IMG/VR virus record: IMGVR_UViG_3300027980_000085 | Span: 1 to 29,924 of that record | Strand: one strand, 5' to 3' | DNA: 29,924 bases | From: a virus | In this document: positions 1-5,366 of the stretch, piece by piece | How positions within the stretch are numbered: the first letter of the stretch is position 1 | How the letters are laid out: every line of letters begins with the position of its first letter | Made by a program: the position numbers and the translations under genes | Notes under the pieces: generated by a model | What the model was told of the DNA's origin: nothing | What the model saw: the letters and a program-made list of their open reading frames with translations, nothing else | Database searches by the model: none

Positions 1-344
1 ATATCGTATACAATGATGAGCTGCATGAGATGTCTCTACGAGGTAGTTCAATGTACTCATTCAAATCATACGCACGCAAGACAAATGTACCTGCAGTACT
101 TACTCGCTTTACGTCTGAGCCACAAGAGAAAGGATCAATCGAGTGGAATCAGATGCAGTTCGAGGCAGTACGTCAGCTTGATGCTGATGAGATCAAAGAA
201 AATCTTGAAAAGATTGCTGAGATCAAAGATGGTATCAACCAGATGAGAGAGTTCTTTGCCTCACGCAATCAAGGAGATCAATCTGAAGAAAAGTCAGGAG
301 CTGACGAAGAATTTGAAGCACTTGCAGCAGGAGAGAAGGAGTAA
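1..344 (+). CDS. 3' part of an unrecognised phage protein (left edge)
   Basis: The reading frame is open from the left edge (first full codon at position 3) to a TAA at 342-344, so this is probably the C-terminal part of a longer gene; the first internal ATG is at 30. The first half reads as a folded domain with YSFKSYARK and PAVLTRF stretches. This is followed by an amphipathic helix of about 30 residues rich in K, E and I, and then a very acidic tail (GDQSEEKSGADEEFEALAAGEKE region). Acidic tails are common in phage DNA-metabolism proteins such as single-strand binding proteins, but I do not recognise the family. It lies just upstream of a structured RNA and the helicase gene, so a replication or recombination role is possible but not shown. 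Confidence 0.6.
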   Translation, partial: IVYNDELHEMSLRGSSMYSFKSYARKTNVPAVLTRFTSEPQEKGSIEWNQMQFEAVRQLDADEIKENLEKIAEIKDGINQMREFFASRNQGDQSEEKSGADEEFEALAAGEKE

Positions 345-351
345 GGCAAAA

Positions 352-445
352 CACCAGCAGGAGCTGGTGAGGAGGGGTGATCGACCATGTGAGGGTTTAG
401 GCTTGCACACCGGTTAGATCGTTTCTCCCCACTAGCTTCGGCTAG
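352..445 (+). ncRNA. Three-hairpin structured RNA / leader of the helicase gene
   Basis: The 124-base gap before the helicase folds into three successive hairpins. The first is CACCAGC (352-358) with GCTGGTG (363-369) around the tetraloop AGGA. The second is a long interrupted stem pairing GGGG 374-377 with CCCC 427-430, GATC 379-382 with GATC 417-420, ACC 384-386 with GGT 412-414, and TGTG 388-391 with CACA 406-409. The third is CTAGC (432-436) with GCTAG (441-445) closed by a UUCG tetraloop. No U-tract follows any of them, so simple terminators are unlikely. It could be a cis-regulatory leader for 469-1737 or a processed RNA. I do not recognise a known class, and it does not fit a tRNA. Confidence 0.5.
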
Positions 446-468
446 ATAGAGAGTTTAGATAATAAATA

Positions 469-1737
469 ATGATAGCCCCACACCAACAAGAATTTAAAGA
501 CACTGCAGCACCCTGGACCGGTTGCTGGCATGGTACCGGTACCGGTAAAACTCGAACGTGTACAAATACAGTGCGTGATTGTGAAGGGAGCATAATGGTG
601 GTGGCACCAAAAACAACCACACAAAAAAAACAGTGGCAGGAAGAAGCAAAGACCCTTGGTATGCAAGAGCCTTTTGTTATAAGCAAAGAAATGTTTCGGA
701 GAGATCATAAAACTCTGCCACACTATGATGCGGTAATTTTTGATGAAGGTCATTTCCATTTTGGTGTATCTCCTAACGTAAGGCAGCGCAAAGGAGTGAA
801 GATACCAAAGGCATCGAAATTGTATGAGGCAACAAAATGGTACATCGACACGCATAAACCAAAGCGAGTGATCTTTGCCACCGCTACTCCAAATAAAACA
901 CCAATGAGCATTTGGGCTGCCGGTAGATTGCTTGGTAAAGATTGGGACCATTCCAGGTTTCGAGATCTGTTTTATACTAAACTTCCAATGAATACATGGT
1001 CCCCGGTATATGCTCCAAAGCGAGATCAAAAATCAATGGATGCACTTGCACGATTTACCCTTTCTCTAGGACCATCACTTCGTATGGAGGACATCAAAGA
1101 TGTCCCTGAGCAGTCCTTTATCACTGAGAGTTTTGATTTAACAGCTCAACAGAAGGAAGTATTAAAGACATTGCCGGGAAGATTCACAGATGATAGTGCA
1201 CTCAGACTGAAGAAGCATCAGGTGGAGAATGGTCTTTTATATGAGGATGTCTTTAATCCAGATACCGGGAAGGTGTCTCGCAATACTGAATTTTTTGCAT
1301 GCGAGAAATTAAATTACATCCTGGAGCGCGCGTATGAATTTCCAAAAATGACCATCTTCACTAACTATATCGATCAGGTAGATCAGATTGCAGACATGTT
1401 GGAGAAAGAGGGCAAGGTTGTATATAAAATGGATGGAAGGACAAAGGATCGAAAAGCTGTGGAGAAAGCTGTGGAGAGTGTGGACAGTGCATACATTGTG
1501 GCGCAAGCATCTGTTTCAAGTGAGTGGGAATTCAAAACGTGTCCGGTTATGATCTTTGCTTCCCTATCAAACAAAAGCCTAGACTATATCCAGGGCAAAG
1601 GGCGCATTCAAAGGTATGATGCAGTGAAGAAAAATCTTTATATACACTTAGTCACCGATCATAAAGAAAGTGTGGATCGTAAGTGGTACGATACAATCAT
1701 GTCAGGTAAAGATTTTAATGAGGCACTGTATGATTAA
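469..1737 (+). CDS. SF2 superfamily (SNF2/DExH-like) phage helicase
   Basis: This 422-residue protein has the two-lobe layout of a superfamily 2 helicase or translocase and probably remodels DNA during phage replication or recombination in the cytoplasm. Motif I (Walker A) is GTGTGKT at residues 22-28. Motif II is DEGH at 92-95, a DExH box. Motif III is ATATP near 137-141. A motif VI-like QGKGRIQR lies at 375-382, with the second RecA-like lobe starting around IFTNYIDQVDQIADML. No extra domain is visible, and the short N-terminus (Walker A by residue 22) is typical of compact phage helicases. The start has no Shine-Dalgarno; the leader is AT-rich (AATAAATA before the ATG). The stop overlaps the start of the next gene by 8 bases, so the two are probably translationally coupled. 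Confidence 0.88.
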   Translation: MIAPHQQEFKDTAAPWTGCWHGTGTGKTRTCTNTVRDCEGSIMVVAPKTTTQKKQWQEEAKTLGMQEPFVISKEMFRRDHKTLPHYDAVIFDEGHFHFGVSPNVRQRKGVKIPKASKLYEATKWYIDTHKPKRVIFATATPNKTPMSIWAAGRLLGKDWDHSRFRDLFYTKLPMNTWSPVYAPKRDQKSMDALARFTLSLGPSLRMEDIKDVPEQSFITESFDLTAQQKEVLKTLPGRFTDDSALRLKKHQVENGLLYEDVFNPDTGKVSRNTEFFACEKLNYILERAYEFPKMTIFTNYIDQVDQIADMLEKEGKVVYKMDGRTKDRKAVEKAVESVDSAYIVAQASVSSEWEFKTCPVMIFASLSNKSLDYIQGKGRIQRYDAVKKNLYIHLVTDHKESVDRKWYDTIMSGKDFNEALYD

Positions 1738-2116
1738 ACACGAAGCAAAAGATCATACATTAGTAGAGGCGTGGATGCGCAATTTTTTGAAAGAGAGGCA
1801 TGGGTGTGCTGTTGAGTTAAAACATTTGAGGGGGCGCAATGCGCTTCCTTTTTCAGATCTGGATCCGGAGCAGAAGGAGAAACTGATCTCCTATAGTCAG
1901 TGCTTCGTGTGGAAACTCGATGATGCTGGATATAGAAAGAAGCCGTTTGATATTGTGGGAGCAAGTGGTGGTGCTGCATTTGTGGCAGTGCGATTCCCTA
2001 AAGTGATTACTATTATTTTGATACAGGATTGGATAGAGGAAGAAGAGAGATCATCACGCAAATCTATTACAGAAGAGCGCGCAAGAAAGATTGCTTTTGA
2101 CGTTATCAACACGTAG
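1730..2116 (+). CDS. Small phage protein of the MIKHE...ELK type, possible PD-(D/E)XK-like nuclease
   Basis: The frame begins earlier, but I place the start at 1730 because that ATG overlaps the helicase stop (ATGATTAA) and the protein then begins MIKHEAKDH, an N-terminus I associate with a family of small phage proteins next to helicases. It has 128 residues. A Glu in the first helix, an AVELKHLRG segment around residue 27, a PFD near residue 72 and a C-terminal KSITEERARKIA helix are visible. The alpha-beta pattern recalls compact Holliday-junction-resolvase or PD-(D/E)XK nucleases. However, the expected E-x-K after the PFD strand is not obvious (it reads FVAVRF), so nuclease activity is only a suggestion. 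Genomic pairing with an SF2 helicase fits a recombination or replication role. Confidence 0.7.
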   Translation: MIKHEAKDHTLVEAWMRNFLKERHGCAVELKHLRGRNALPFSDLDPEQKEKLISYSQCFVWKLDDAGYRKKPFDIVGASGGAAFVAVRFPKVITIILIQDWIEEEERSSRKSITEERARKIAFDVINT

Positions 2117-2117
2117 C

Positions 2118-2146
2118 TTCACTAACGTGCTTGGTTGGTGTATACT
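2118..2146 (+). promoter_or_regulatory. Promoter giving a leaderless transcript for 2153
   Basis: A TTCACT at 2118-2123 is followed after exactly 17 bases by TATACT at 2141-2146, a good sigma70-type pair. Only six bases separate the -10 box from the ATG at 2153, so transcription should start at or next to the initiation codon. The spacer contains CTAACGTGC (2122-2130), also present in the spacer of the promoter before 12155. Confidence 0.55.
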
Positions 2147-2152
2147 ACATGC

Positions 2153-2296
2153 ATGGACAAAGATTGCACAAATTGTGATGGCGAAGGCAAGTACCCTGTT
2201 TCATACAATGATCCGGGTGCTTCTGATGGATATGGAGAGGACATGATCACCTGTCACGTTTGTGGAGGGTCAGGAAAATTAACATGCAATTCATAA
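2153..2296 (+). CDS. 47-residue zinc-binding protein with two DnaJ-type CxxCxGxG motifs
   Basis: This small gene encodes 47 residues with two CxxCxGxG motifs: C5-TN-C8-DGEG at 5-12 and C34-HV-C37-GGSG at 34-41. That is the signature of one zinc site in DnaJ zinc-finger modules, so it should bind one zinc ion. The intervening loop contains Tyr, Pro and Asp. Similar short zinc ribbons are frequent in phages, and their partners are generally unknown. It has its own promoter six bases upstream of the ATG, predicting a leaderless mRNA. Its stop region overlaps the next ORF (ATGCAATTCATAA). The function is not known from sequence. Confidence 0.72.
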   Translation: MDKDCTNCDGEGKYPVSYNDPGASDGYGEDMITCHVCGGSGKLTCNS

Positions 2297-2397
2297 ACAC
2301 AAAAACAGGCGAAGATGTATCCGATCACGTGATGGATCTGATGCAGAAGAAGATCACACAGGATCAGTTCGAGGCAATTACTGGATTACGTAAGTAG
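2284..2397 (+). CDS. 37-residue hypothetical protein
   Basis: The ATG at 2284 lies inside the end of the preceding zinc-protein gene (13-base overlap) and the frame runs to TAG at 2395-2397. The next gene starts after a single T, giving the TAG-T-ATG junction seen elsewhere in this genome. The peptide is charged and likely helical after a short beta strand (MQFINTKTGE, then a K/Q/D-rich helix containing DLMQKKITQDQFEAITG). That ending resembles short helical hairpins of the SHOCT type (ITQDQFEAI followed by a Gly and basic end), which may mediate oligomerisation. No catalytic residues are visible. Confidence 0.6.
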   Translation: MQFINTKTGEDVSDHVMDLMQKKITQDQFEAITGLRK

Positions 2398-2398
2398 T

Positions 2399-2689
2399 AT
2401 GAAAATAACAATAGACGGAAAAGAGTACGAGGGGTTGGAAACAATGGGGAACGGTGTAAGGCCTGGTGTAGATTCTATAAAACTAGATGGGAAACTCTAT
2501 ATTCTCACACCAATAAACCCAAAGCACACAGAACTCACGCAAGAGTTTGAGGAGTGGGCAAAGTATAAACACTGCATTATACGTGATGAAGATAACAATG
2601 AGATTGTAACTACACTATATGCTAGTGACGTTTACCCAGACATCGAAGAAAAAGTATCCTCTCTTATTAGTAGGGCTTTAGATGTATGA
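2399..2689 (+). CDS. 96-residue hypothetical phage protein
   Basis: The start follows the previous stop by one base (TAG-T-ATG at 2395-2401) with no Shine-Dalgarno. The protein begins with a beta hairpin (MKITIDGKEYEG), has more predicted strands around KLYILTP and EIVTTLYA, and ends in an acidic helix. No motif is recognised. The stop overlaps the next start as ATGA. The MKITIDGKEYEG opening is common in small phage beta-sheet proteins but gives no function. Confidence 0.72.
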   Translation: MKITIDGKEYEGLETMGNGVRPGVDSIKLDGKLYILTPINPKHTELTQEFEEWAKYKHCIIRDEDNNEIVTTLYASDVYPDIEEKVSSLISRALDV

Positions 2690-2886
2690 GAACACGAGAA
2701 GAAATAGAAGCAGTAGGAAGAGAGAAAAGTAGTACTGTCAATCTTGCAATCGCAAAATATGCACAATTACAACTCGAAGTACTCCTAGATATCAGGGAGA
2801 AGCTGTATGAGGAGGTGAAACCAGAAGGTTTGGACATAGAGTACGGAAGTGATGCGTTACCTCACAAACACAATATAAACCTATGA
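2686..2886 (+). CDS. 66-residue hypothetical helical protein
   Basis: It starts at an ATGA overlap with the preceding gene and ends with a second ATGA overlap with the next, so it is embedded in a tightly coupled array. The 66 residues are mostly helical (REEIEAVGREKS, then a hydrophobic/charged helix with LQLEVLLDIREKLYEEV). Overall it is acidic with a short unstructured tail. No membrane segment, cysteine pair or catalytic motif is visible. Function unknown. Confidence 0.65.
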   Translation: MRTREEIEAVGREKSSTVNLAIAKYAQLQLEVLLDIREKLYEEVKPEGLDIEYGSDALPHKHNINL

Positions 2887-3014
2887 AAACACTACAGAAA
2901 AGTAATATGCCCCACAATAAACACAAACAAATGTCATCATTCTTTAGGAGAAACGGCTTTGAAGGACTGTCAGATGTAGTTGATTATTGCCTATTAAAAG
3001 TAACTAACGATTAG
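2883..3014 (+). CDS. 43-residue hypothetical protein
   Basis: The ORF runs from an ATGA overlap at 2883 to TAG at 3012-3014 and encodes a basic 43-residue peptide with two histidines and several lysines in its first half. The second half is a helix (FEGLSDVVDYCLLKV). Placement in an unbroken chain of overlapping or abutting ORFs is the main support. Another in-frame ATG at codon 9 could be the true start. No function can be assigned. Confidence 0.5.
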   Translation: MKTLQKSNMPHNKHKQMSSFFRRNGFEGLSDVVDYCLLKVTND

Positions 3015-3017
3015 CGT

Positions 3018-3176
3018 ATGGGAAATCAAACATTTATTTCAAAGGTAAAAAACGTAGTCTACAAATTAGTATTGCCAGTGTATTTGTGGAGCATTGGTTT
3101 CCAATCTTTGGATGATTATGTAGAAGCTATCGTATTATCAGAGGGACTTAATGGACATGGCAAACATGGAATGTAG
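3018..3176 (+). CDS. 52-residue hypothetical protein with a hydrophobic centre
   Basis: It starts three bases after the previous stop and encodes 52 residues. Residues 12-28 are strongly hydrophobic and aromatic (VVYKLVLPVYLWSIGF), which could be a short membrane helix or a buried amphipathic helix. The C-terminus is Gly/His-rich (GLNGHGKHGM). The end overlaps the next reading frame by up to 26 bases. Unknown function. The gene is supported by its fit into the array rather than by homology. Confidence 0.5.
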   Translation: MGNQTFISKVKNVVYKLVLPVYLWSIGFQSLDDYVEAIVLSEGLNGHGKHGM

Positions 3177-3486
3177 AACACCCCACGACATATATCTTGA
3201 GAGTGTAGAGGAGTTGAAGAAATGGCAAATGTTTCCAGAAGATGAGCACAACCCAATCATAGATTATCAATCCTACGACTATGAAGATTTGTTAGACTTC
3301 ATCAAATCCCACACCATCAGTATGCTGGAGGCAGATATTGAGAGGTTGGAGGAGGAGAAATCACCATACCGACCAAATGATAGAGAATACTACAACGATA
3401 AACACAGAGAGTGCGGTTGGCAGGCATTCAAGCAGAGGCAAATAGATTACAAGAAAGAACAGATTAAAAAGATACAAGGCGTATGA
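3151..3486 (+). CDS. Hypothetical acidic phage protein, about 106-111 residues
   Basis: There are three in-frame ATGs at 3151, 3157 and 3166. The last gives the smallest overlap with the previous ORF and is perhaps the real start, yielding 106 residues (MECRTPHD...). The protein is acidic and aromatic in its first half (EDEHNPIIDYQSYDYEDLLDF) and becomes a long charged coiled-coil-like helix (MLEADIERLEEEK, then KQRQIDYKKEQIKKIQ). No known domain is recognised. The stop overlaps the next start as ATGA. Confidence 0.7.
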   Translation: MDMANMECRTPHDIYLESVEELKKWQMFPEDEHNPIIDYQSYDYEDLLDFIKSHTISMLEADIERLEEEKSPYRPNDREYYNDKHRECGWQAFKQRQIDYKKEQIKKIQGV

Positions 3487-3869
3487 ACAAAACAAACACA
3501 CAGCCTGTAGGGGTGGAGGAGATGACATCAGAAAAACTAGCGGTTATTTTCCATGATGTGTACGAAATGCTTGCACCGTTTTATGGATATGAGACTCGAA
3601 AAGAGACAAGAGAGTTTGATCCTGAAAGTAATAACGGGAAACTAATGAGAGCGTGCTGCCACTTTATTATTAAAACAGAGATTAACCCACTACTCTCCCA
3701 AGCAAAGAGGGAGGGTGCAGAGGAGGCATATATGGTATTAGACGATATAGATTCTCTACCAGATATGATCCACCCAACAACAGGAGAGGATTATAAGAAG
3801 TTGTGGCGAATGATACAGAAACGTATTGACGCTTTCAAAGCATTATCAGCACCTAACACAGAGAAATAG
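3483..3869 (+). CDS. 128-residue hypothetical phage protein
   Basis: Start is by ATGA overlap with the preceding gene; the stop is followed by CC and the next ATG (TAG-CC-ATG). The protein is predicted all-helical, with a region rich in aromatic residues (VYEMLAPFYGYETRKETREF), a CC pair near residue 58 and a C-terminal helix (WRMIQKRIDAFKAL). No catalytic motif or membrane segment is seen. Function unknown; context suggests an early accessory role. Confidence 0.72.
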   Translation: MNKTNTQPVGVEEMTSEKLAVIFHDVYEMLAPFYGYETRKETREFDPESNNGKLMRACCHFIIKTEINPLLSQAKREGAEEAYMVLDDIDSLPDMIHPTTGEDYKKLWRMIQKRIDAFKALSAPNTEK

Positions 3870-3871
3870 CC

Positions 3872-4051
3872 ATGCTCACAGTTTCAATCAGTATCAACGG
3901 AGAACCAATATATACACGAACAGTTGTAAATCGACTTAAAGAAAAAGGTGTATATGTTTGCGATGATGGAAGCGAAATACAACACGACCCAAAGAATGGA
4001 GCTGTAGCACTCGCAAAGAAAGCACTCGATACCATAAATGAAATAAAATAA
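3872..4051 (+). CDS. 59-residue hypothetical protein with a beta-hairpin fold
   Basis: The ORF begins two bases after the previous stop (TAG-CC-ATG) and ends two bases before the next ATG (TAA-CC-ATG). It encodes 59 residues: two beta strands (LTVSISING and IYTRTVVNRL), a loop with VYVCDDGSEI, and a C-terminal helix (AVALAKKALDTINEI). The small beta-beta-beta-alpha pattern and regular junctions argue that it is a real gene. No function is recognised. Confidence 0.68.
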   Translation: MLTVSISINGEPIYTRTVVNRLKEKGVYVCDDGSEIQHDPKNGAVALAKKALDTINEIK

Positions 4052-4053
4052 CC

Positions 4054-4329
4054 ATGAATAATACACCAGAAAAGAGTAGTGAGGAGAAGTTGGTAGAGGA
4101 GAAGTTTACCGACCAATATTTAATGGGAAGACGCGGTTATAACAATTTACTTAGGGAGGACATAGTACAAGCCCTCAAACAAACAAAAGCAGACACCATA
4201 CAGGAGGTGAGGGATTGGGCTGAAGAGAATGTAGAATATGCAAAGAACGCTAGAGAGTTTATGGAGAGAAGTAAACACAATGAACTCCTTACAAAATTAG
4301 AGGTTTTCCTCACAAGTATAGAGAAGTAG
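4054..4329 (+). CDS. 91-residue helical hypothetical protein
   Basis: This is the last gene of the tightly packed array, starting two bases after the previous stop. It is almost entirely charged helix (SSEEKLVEEKF, REDIVQALKQ, IQEVRDWAEENVEYA, a C-terminal LTKLEVFL helix), with an ARG-GY loop after residue 25. No motif indicates activity. An extended -10 promoter for the downstream small RNA begins three bases after its stop. Confidence 0.72.
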   Translation: MNNTPEKSSEEKLVEEKFTDQYLMGRRGYNNLLREDIVQALKQTKADTIQEVRDWAEENVEYAKNAREFMERSKHNELLTKLEVFLTSIEK

Positions 4330-4331
4330 CG

Positions 4332-4340
4332 TGCTATACT
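4332..4340 (+). promoter_or_regulatory. Extended -10 promoter for the small RNA
   Basis: TG at 4332-4333, one base, then TATACT at 4335-4340 makes an extended -10 element directly behind the last gene of the array. I see no convincing -35 hexamer, which extended -10 promoters can do without. Predicted start is about 4347, exactly where the first hairpin of the RNA begins. Confidence 0.55.
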
Positions 4341-4346
4341 ATAAGA

Positions 4347-4456
4347 GTCGCAAGGCATTTCGCTACCTTATGACAAACAGAAAGGATGGTGATCCTTTTC
4401 TAACCGTCAGGCTAACCCCCTGACATGGAGCAGATTAAAACCCTGCTCCTTTTTTT
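4347..4456 (+). ncRNA. Candidate phage small RNA with four hairpins and intrinsic terminator
   Basis: About 110 bases between a promoter and a rho-independent terminator fold into four consecutive stems. H1 pairs GTCG 4347-4350 and AAGG 4352-4355 with CCTT 4366-4369 and TGAC 4371-4374. H2 pairs AAAGGAT 4381-4387 with ATCCTTT 4392-4398 (loop GGTG). H3 pairs GTCAGG 4406-4411 with CCTGAC 4419-4424 (loop CTAACCC). H4 is the terminator stem. A 17-codon ORF at 4370-4423 exists but overlaps the stems. Promoter, compact fold and terminator together suggest an independent non-coding RNA expressed from the end of the early block. I do not recognise an Rfam class; its target or protein partner is unknown. 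Confidence 0.6.
4427..4456 (+). terminator. Rho-independent terminator of the small RNA
   Basis: GGAGCAG (4427-4433) pairs perfectly with CTGCTCC (4443-4449) around a nine-base loop and is followed at once by seven T (4450-4456), a textbook intrinsic terminator on the + strand. Confidence 0.85.
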
Positions 4457-4458
4457 AG

Positions 4459-4467
4459 TGCTACAAT
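4459..4467 (+). promoter_or_regulatory. Extended -10 promoter for gene 4490
   Basis: TG-C-TACAAT at 4459-4467 lies two bases after the terminator U-tract. The predicted transcript would start near 4474 and carry AGGAG at 4479-4483, six bases before the ATG at 4490. This is the only strong Shine-Dalgarno I see in the window. Confidence 0.5.
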
Positions 4468-4489
4468 AAAATACAGAAAGGAGAATGCC

Positions 4490-4678
4490 ATGACCATTGT
4501 AAAAAAACTTGCAGATCATCTGGATATGACTGAATATGAGCTTTTTGAACTTGCTGCAAAAGCAAGCGAGGGTTCTCAGTTTATCAATGTCGTTACTGAC
4601 TACACGCTCTACGTGCGCCGCGGATTCATTCCCACGTATGTCTATGGGTATGATCGGAAGGTCAGATGCGCCGCATAG
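4490..4678 (+). CDS. 62-residue hypothetical protein, possible HTH-like
   Basis: This gene has its own promoter and a clear AGGAG ribosome-binding site, unlike its neighbours. That suggests separate and efficient expression. The N-terminal half (VKKLADHLDMTEYELFELAAKASEG) has the spacing of two short helices with a turn, as in small helix-turn-helix or Arc-like proteins. The second half is beta-rich and aromatic (DYTLYVRRGF, TYVYGY) with a basic end. It could be a small regulator, but no family is recognised. The stop overlaps the next small ORF. Confidence 0.65.
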   Translation: MTIVKKLADHLDMTEYELFELAAKASEGSQFINVVTDYTLYVRRGFIPTYVYGYDRKVRCAA

Positions 4679-4734
4679 GCATTGCTATTGTTGTGATCAT
4701 TTATGCACTTCTATGGTTCCTACGTAATAAATAG
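4666..4734 (+). CDS. 22-residue single-pass membrane micropeptide
   Basis: An ATG inside the end of the previous gene opens a 22-codon ORF ending at TAG 4732-4734. It has two arginines, then a hydrophobic run of about 15 residues (IGIAIVVIIYALLWF) and a basic tail (RNK), an ideal short transmembrane helix. The terminator stem overlaps its last codons. Such peptides in phages can inhibit host membrane proteins or modulate lysis; nothing here shows which. It could be chance, but the composition is markedly non-random. Confidence 0.45.
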   Translation: MRRIGIAIVVIIYALLWFLRNK

Positions 4735-4746
4735 GGACCATTTTTT
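4713..4746 (+). terminator. Intrinsic terminator at the end of the + strand block
   Basis: ATGGTTCC (4713-4720) pairs with GGGACCAT (4734-4741) with one G-U pair and is followed by a T-run through 4746. It overlaps the end of the 22-residue ORF and should end + strand transcription from the promoter at 4459. Confidence 0.7.
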
Positions 4747-4747
4747 A

Positions 4748-4871
4748 TGCTACTATAAATAAGGCAAACTCCTGTGTACTTACCATAACTGTATGTAAAT
4801 TCGCTTGTGTTAAATCTTTTGTTTAGATCTCCAACCCCAAGTACACGTAAAAACTCCCCGGAAGGGGAGTT
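4748..4871 (+). ncRNA. Possible second structured RNA in the convergent intergenic region
   Basis: An extended -10-like TG-C-TACTAT (4748-4756) could start a transcript near 4763. Downstream, GTGTACTT (4774-4781) is perfectly complementary to AAGTACAC (4839-4846), enclosing a hairpin at 4780-4798 (TTAC-c-ATA with TATGTAA, loop ACTG) and an AU-rich region. The 4852-4871 hairpin would close it. No coding sequence is visible. The fold may instead just be an artefact of AT-rich intergenic DNA. Confidence 0.35.
4848..4871 (-). terminator. Terminator of the late (minus) operon
   Basis: Read on the minus strand, AACTCCCC (4871-4864) pairs with GGGGAGTT (4859-4852) around TTCC and runs directly into a T-tract, about ten bases after the stop of the last lysis gene. 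On the + strand it lacks a T-tract, so it mainly serves the minus strand. Confidence 0.75.
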
Positions 4872-4880
4872 GCCATTTAC

Positions 4881-5216
4881 CTAGTACCAATTATTTTCTA
4901 TATGAAATTTCCAGGCCGCTTCTGGATCGCCATACCTCTTTTCAATATATAACGTAGTACACCTGATTTGGACATATGGATCATCAGTTTTCTCACACCC
5001 CACAGTTTCCCATGTCATATCCAGGAATCCACCTAGCCCATGTGCTGAGGACTTGCCATCTTTATAGTGCGCATCATATATTACCCACCCACTCTCCTGA
5101 TTCACAATAGAATCAAAGTATTCAAAGTATTCTTCTCCCCATTTTTCTATTACTAAAGATCGAGCAAAACTATATAAGTGTATGTCTACGTCATGAGGAT
5201 AAGGATCTTCAACCAA
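4881..5216 (-). CDS. Lysozyme-like / lytic transglycosylase endolysin domain (start uncertain)
   Basis: This is a small peptidoglycan-cleaving lysozyme-fold protein. The catalytic Glu is at residue 41 in IVNQESGW, followed by the AHGLGGFLDMTW segment (58-69). It ends with YGDPEAAWKFHIENNWY, the usual C-terminus of this superfamily. Two cysteines (74 and 86) may pair. The only conventional start in frame is a TTG at 5216. However, the frame is open and looks coding right back to the holin stop at 5367-5369, adding about 50 residues with a hydrophobic N-terminus (LILEPLLLTLLFL) and a Pro/Glu linker. This would be a signal-anchor type endolysin of 161 residues beginning at the ACG codon 5366-5364. 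It is last in the lysis operon and is followed by the terminator. Confidence 0.75.
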   Translation of the reverse strand: MVEDPYPHDVDIHLYSFARSLVIEKWGEEYFEYFDSIVNQESGWVIYDAHYKDGKSSAHGLGGFLDMTWETVGCEKTDDPYVQIRCTTLYIEKRYGDPEAAWKFHIENNWY

Positions 5217-5366
5217 TTCTGAACCTAACCGTTTTACTGCAAGCGGTTGTTTGGTAGCCGGTTTTCCTATTGAAGTTTCAATAGATACGGTCTGAATGTG
5301 AATCTCCGGTTCCTCAACTGGTTTAAGAAACAGGAGGGTAAGTAAGAGAGGTTCTAATATAAGCGT

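Noticed and set aside
352-445. tRNA in the gap before the helicase
   Set aside because: The terminal GGGG/CCCC pairing and a GGTTAGATC-like segment suggested a T-arm, but no acceptor stem, anticodon arm or T-loop of proper length can be formed.
442-1029. 195-residue minus-strand ORF opposite the helicase
   Set aside because: The helicase motifs on the + strand prove the coding strand; the antisense frame has the Trp/His/Cys-rich composition of a shadow.
4370-4423. 17-codon ORF inside the small RNA
   Set aside because: It overlaps hairpins H1-H3 and has no ribosome site; stems explain the sequence better. A peptide function is not excluded.
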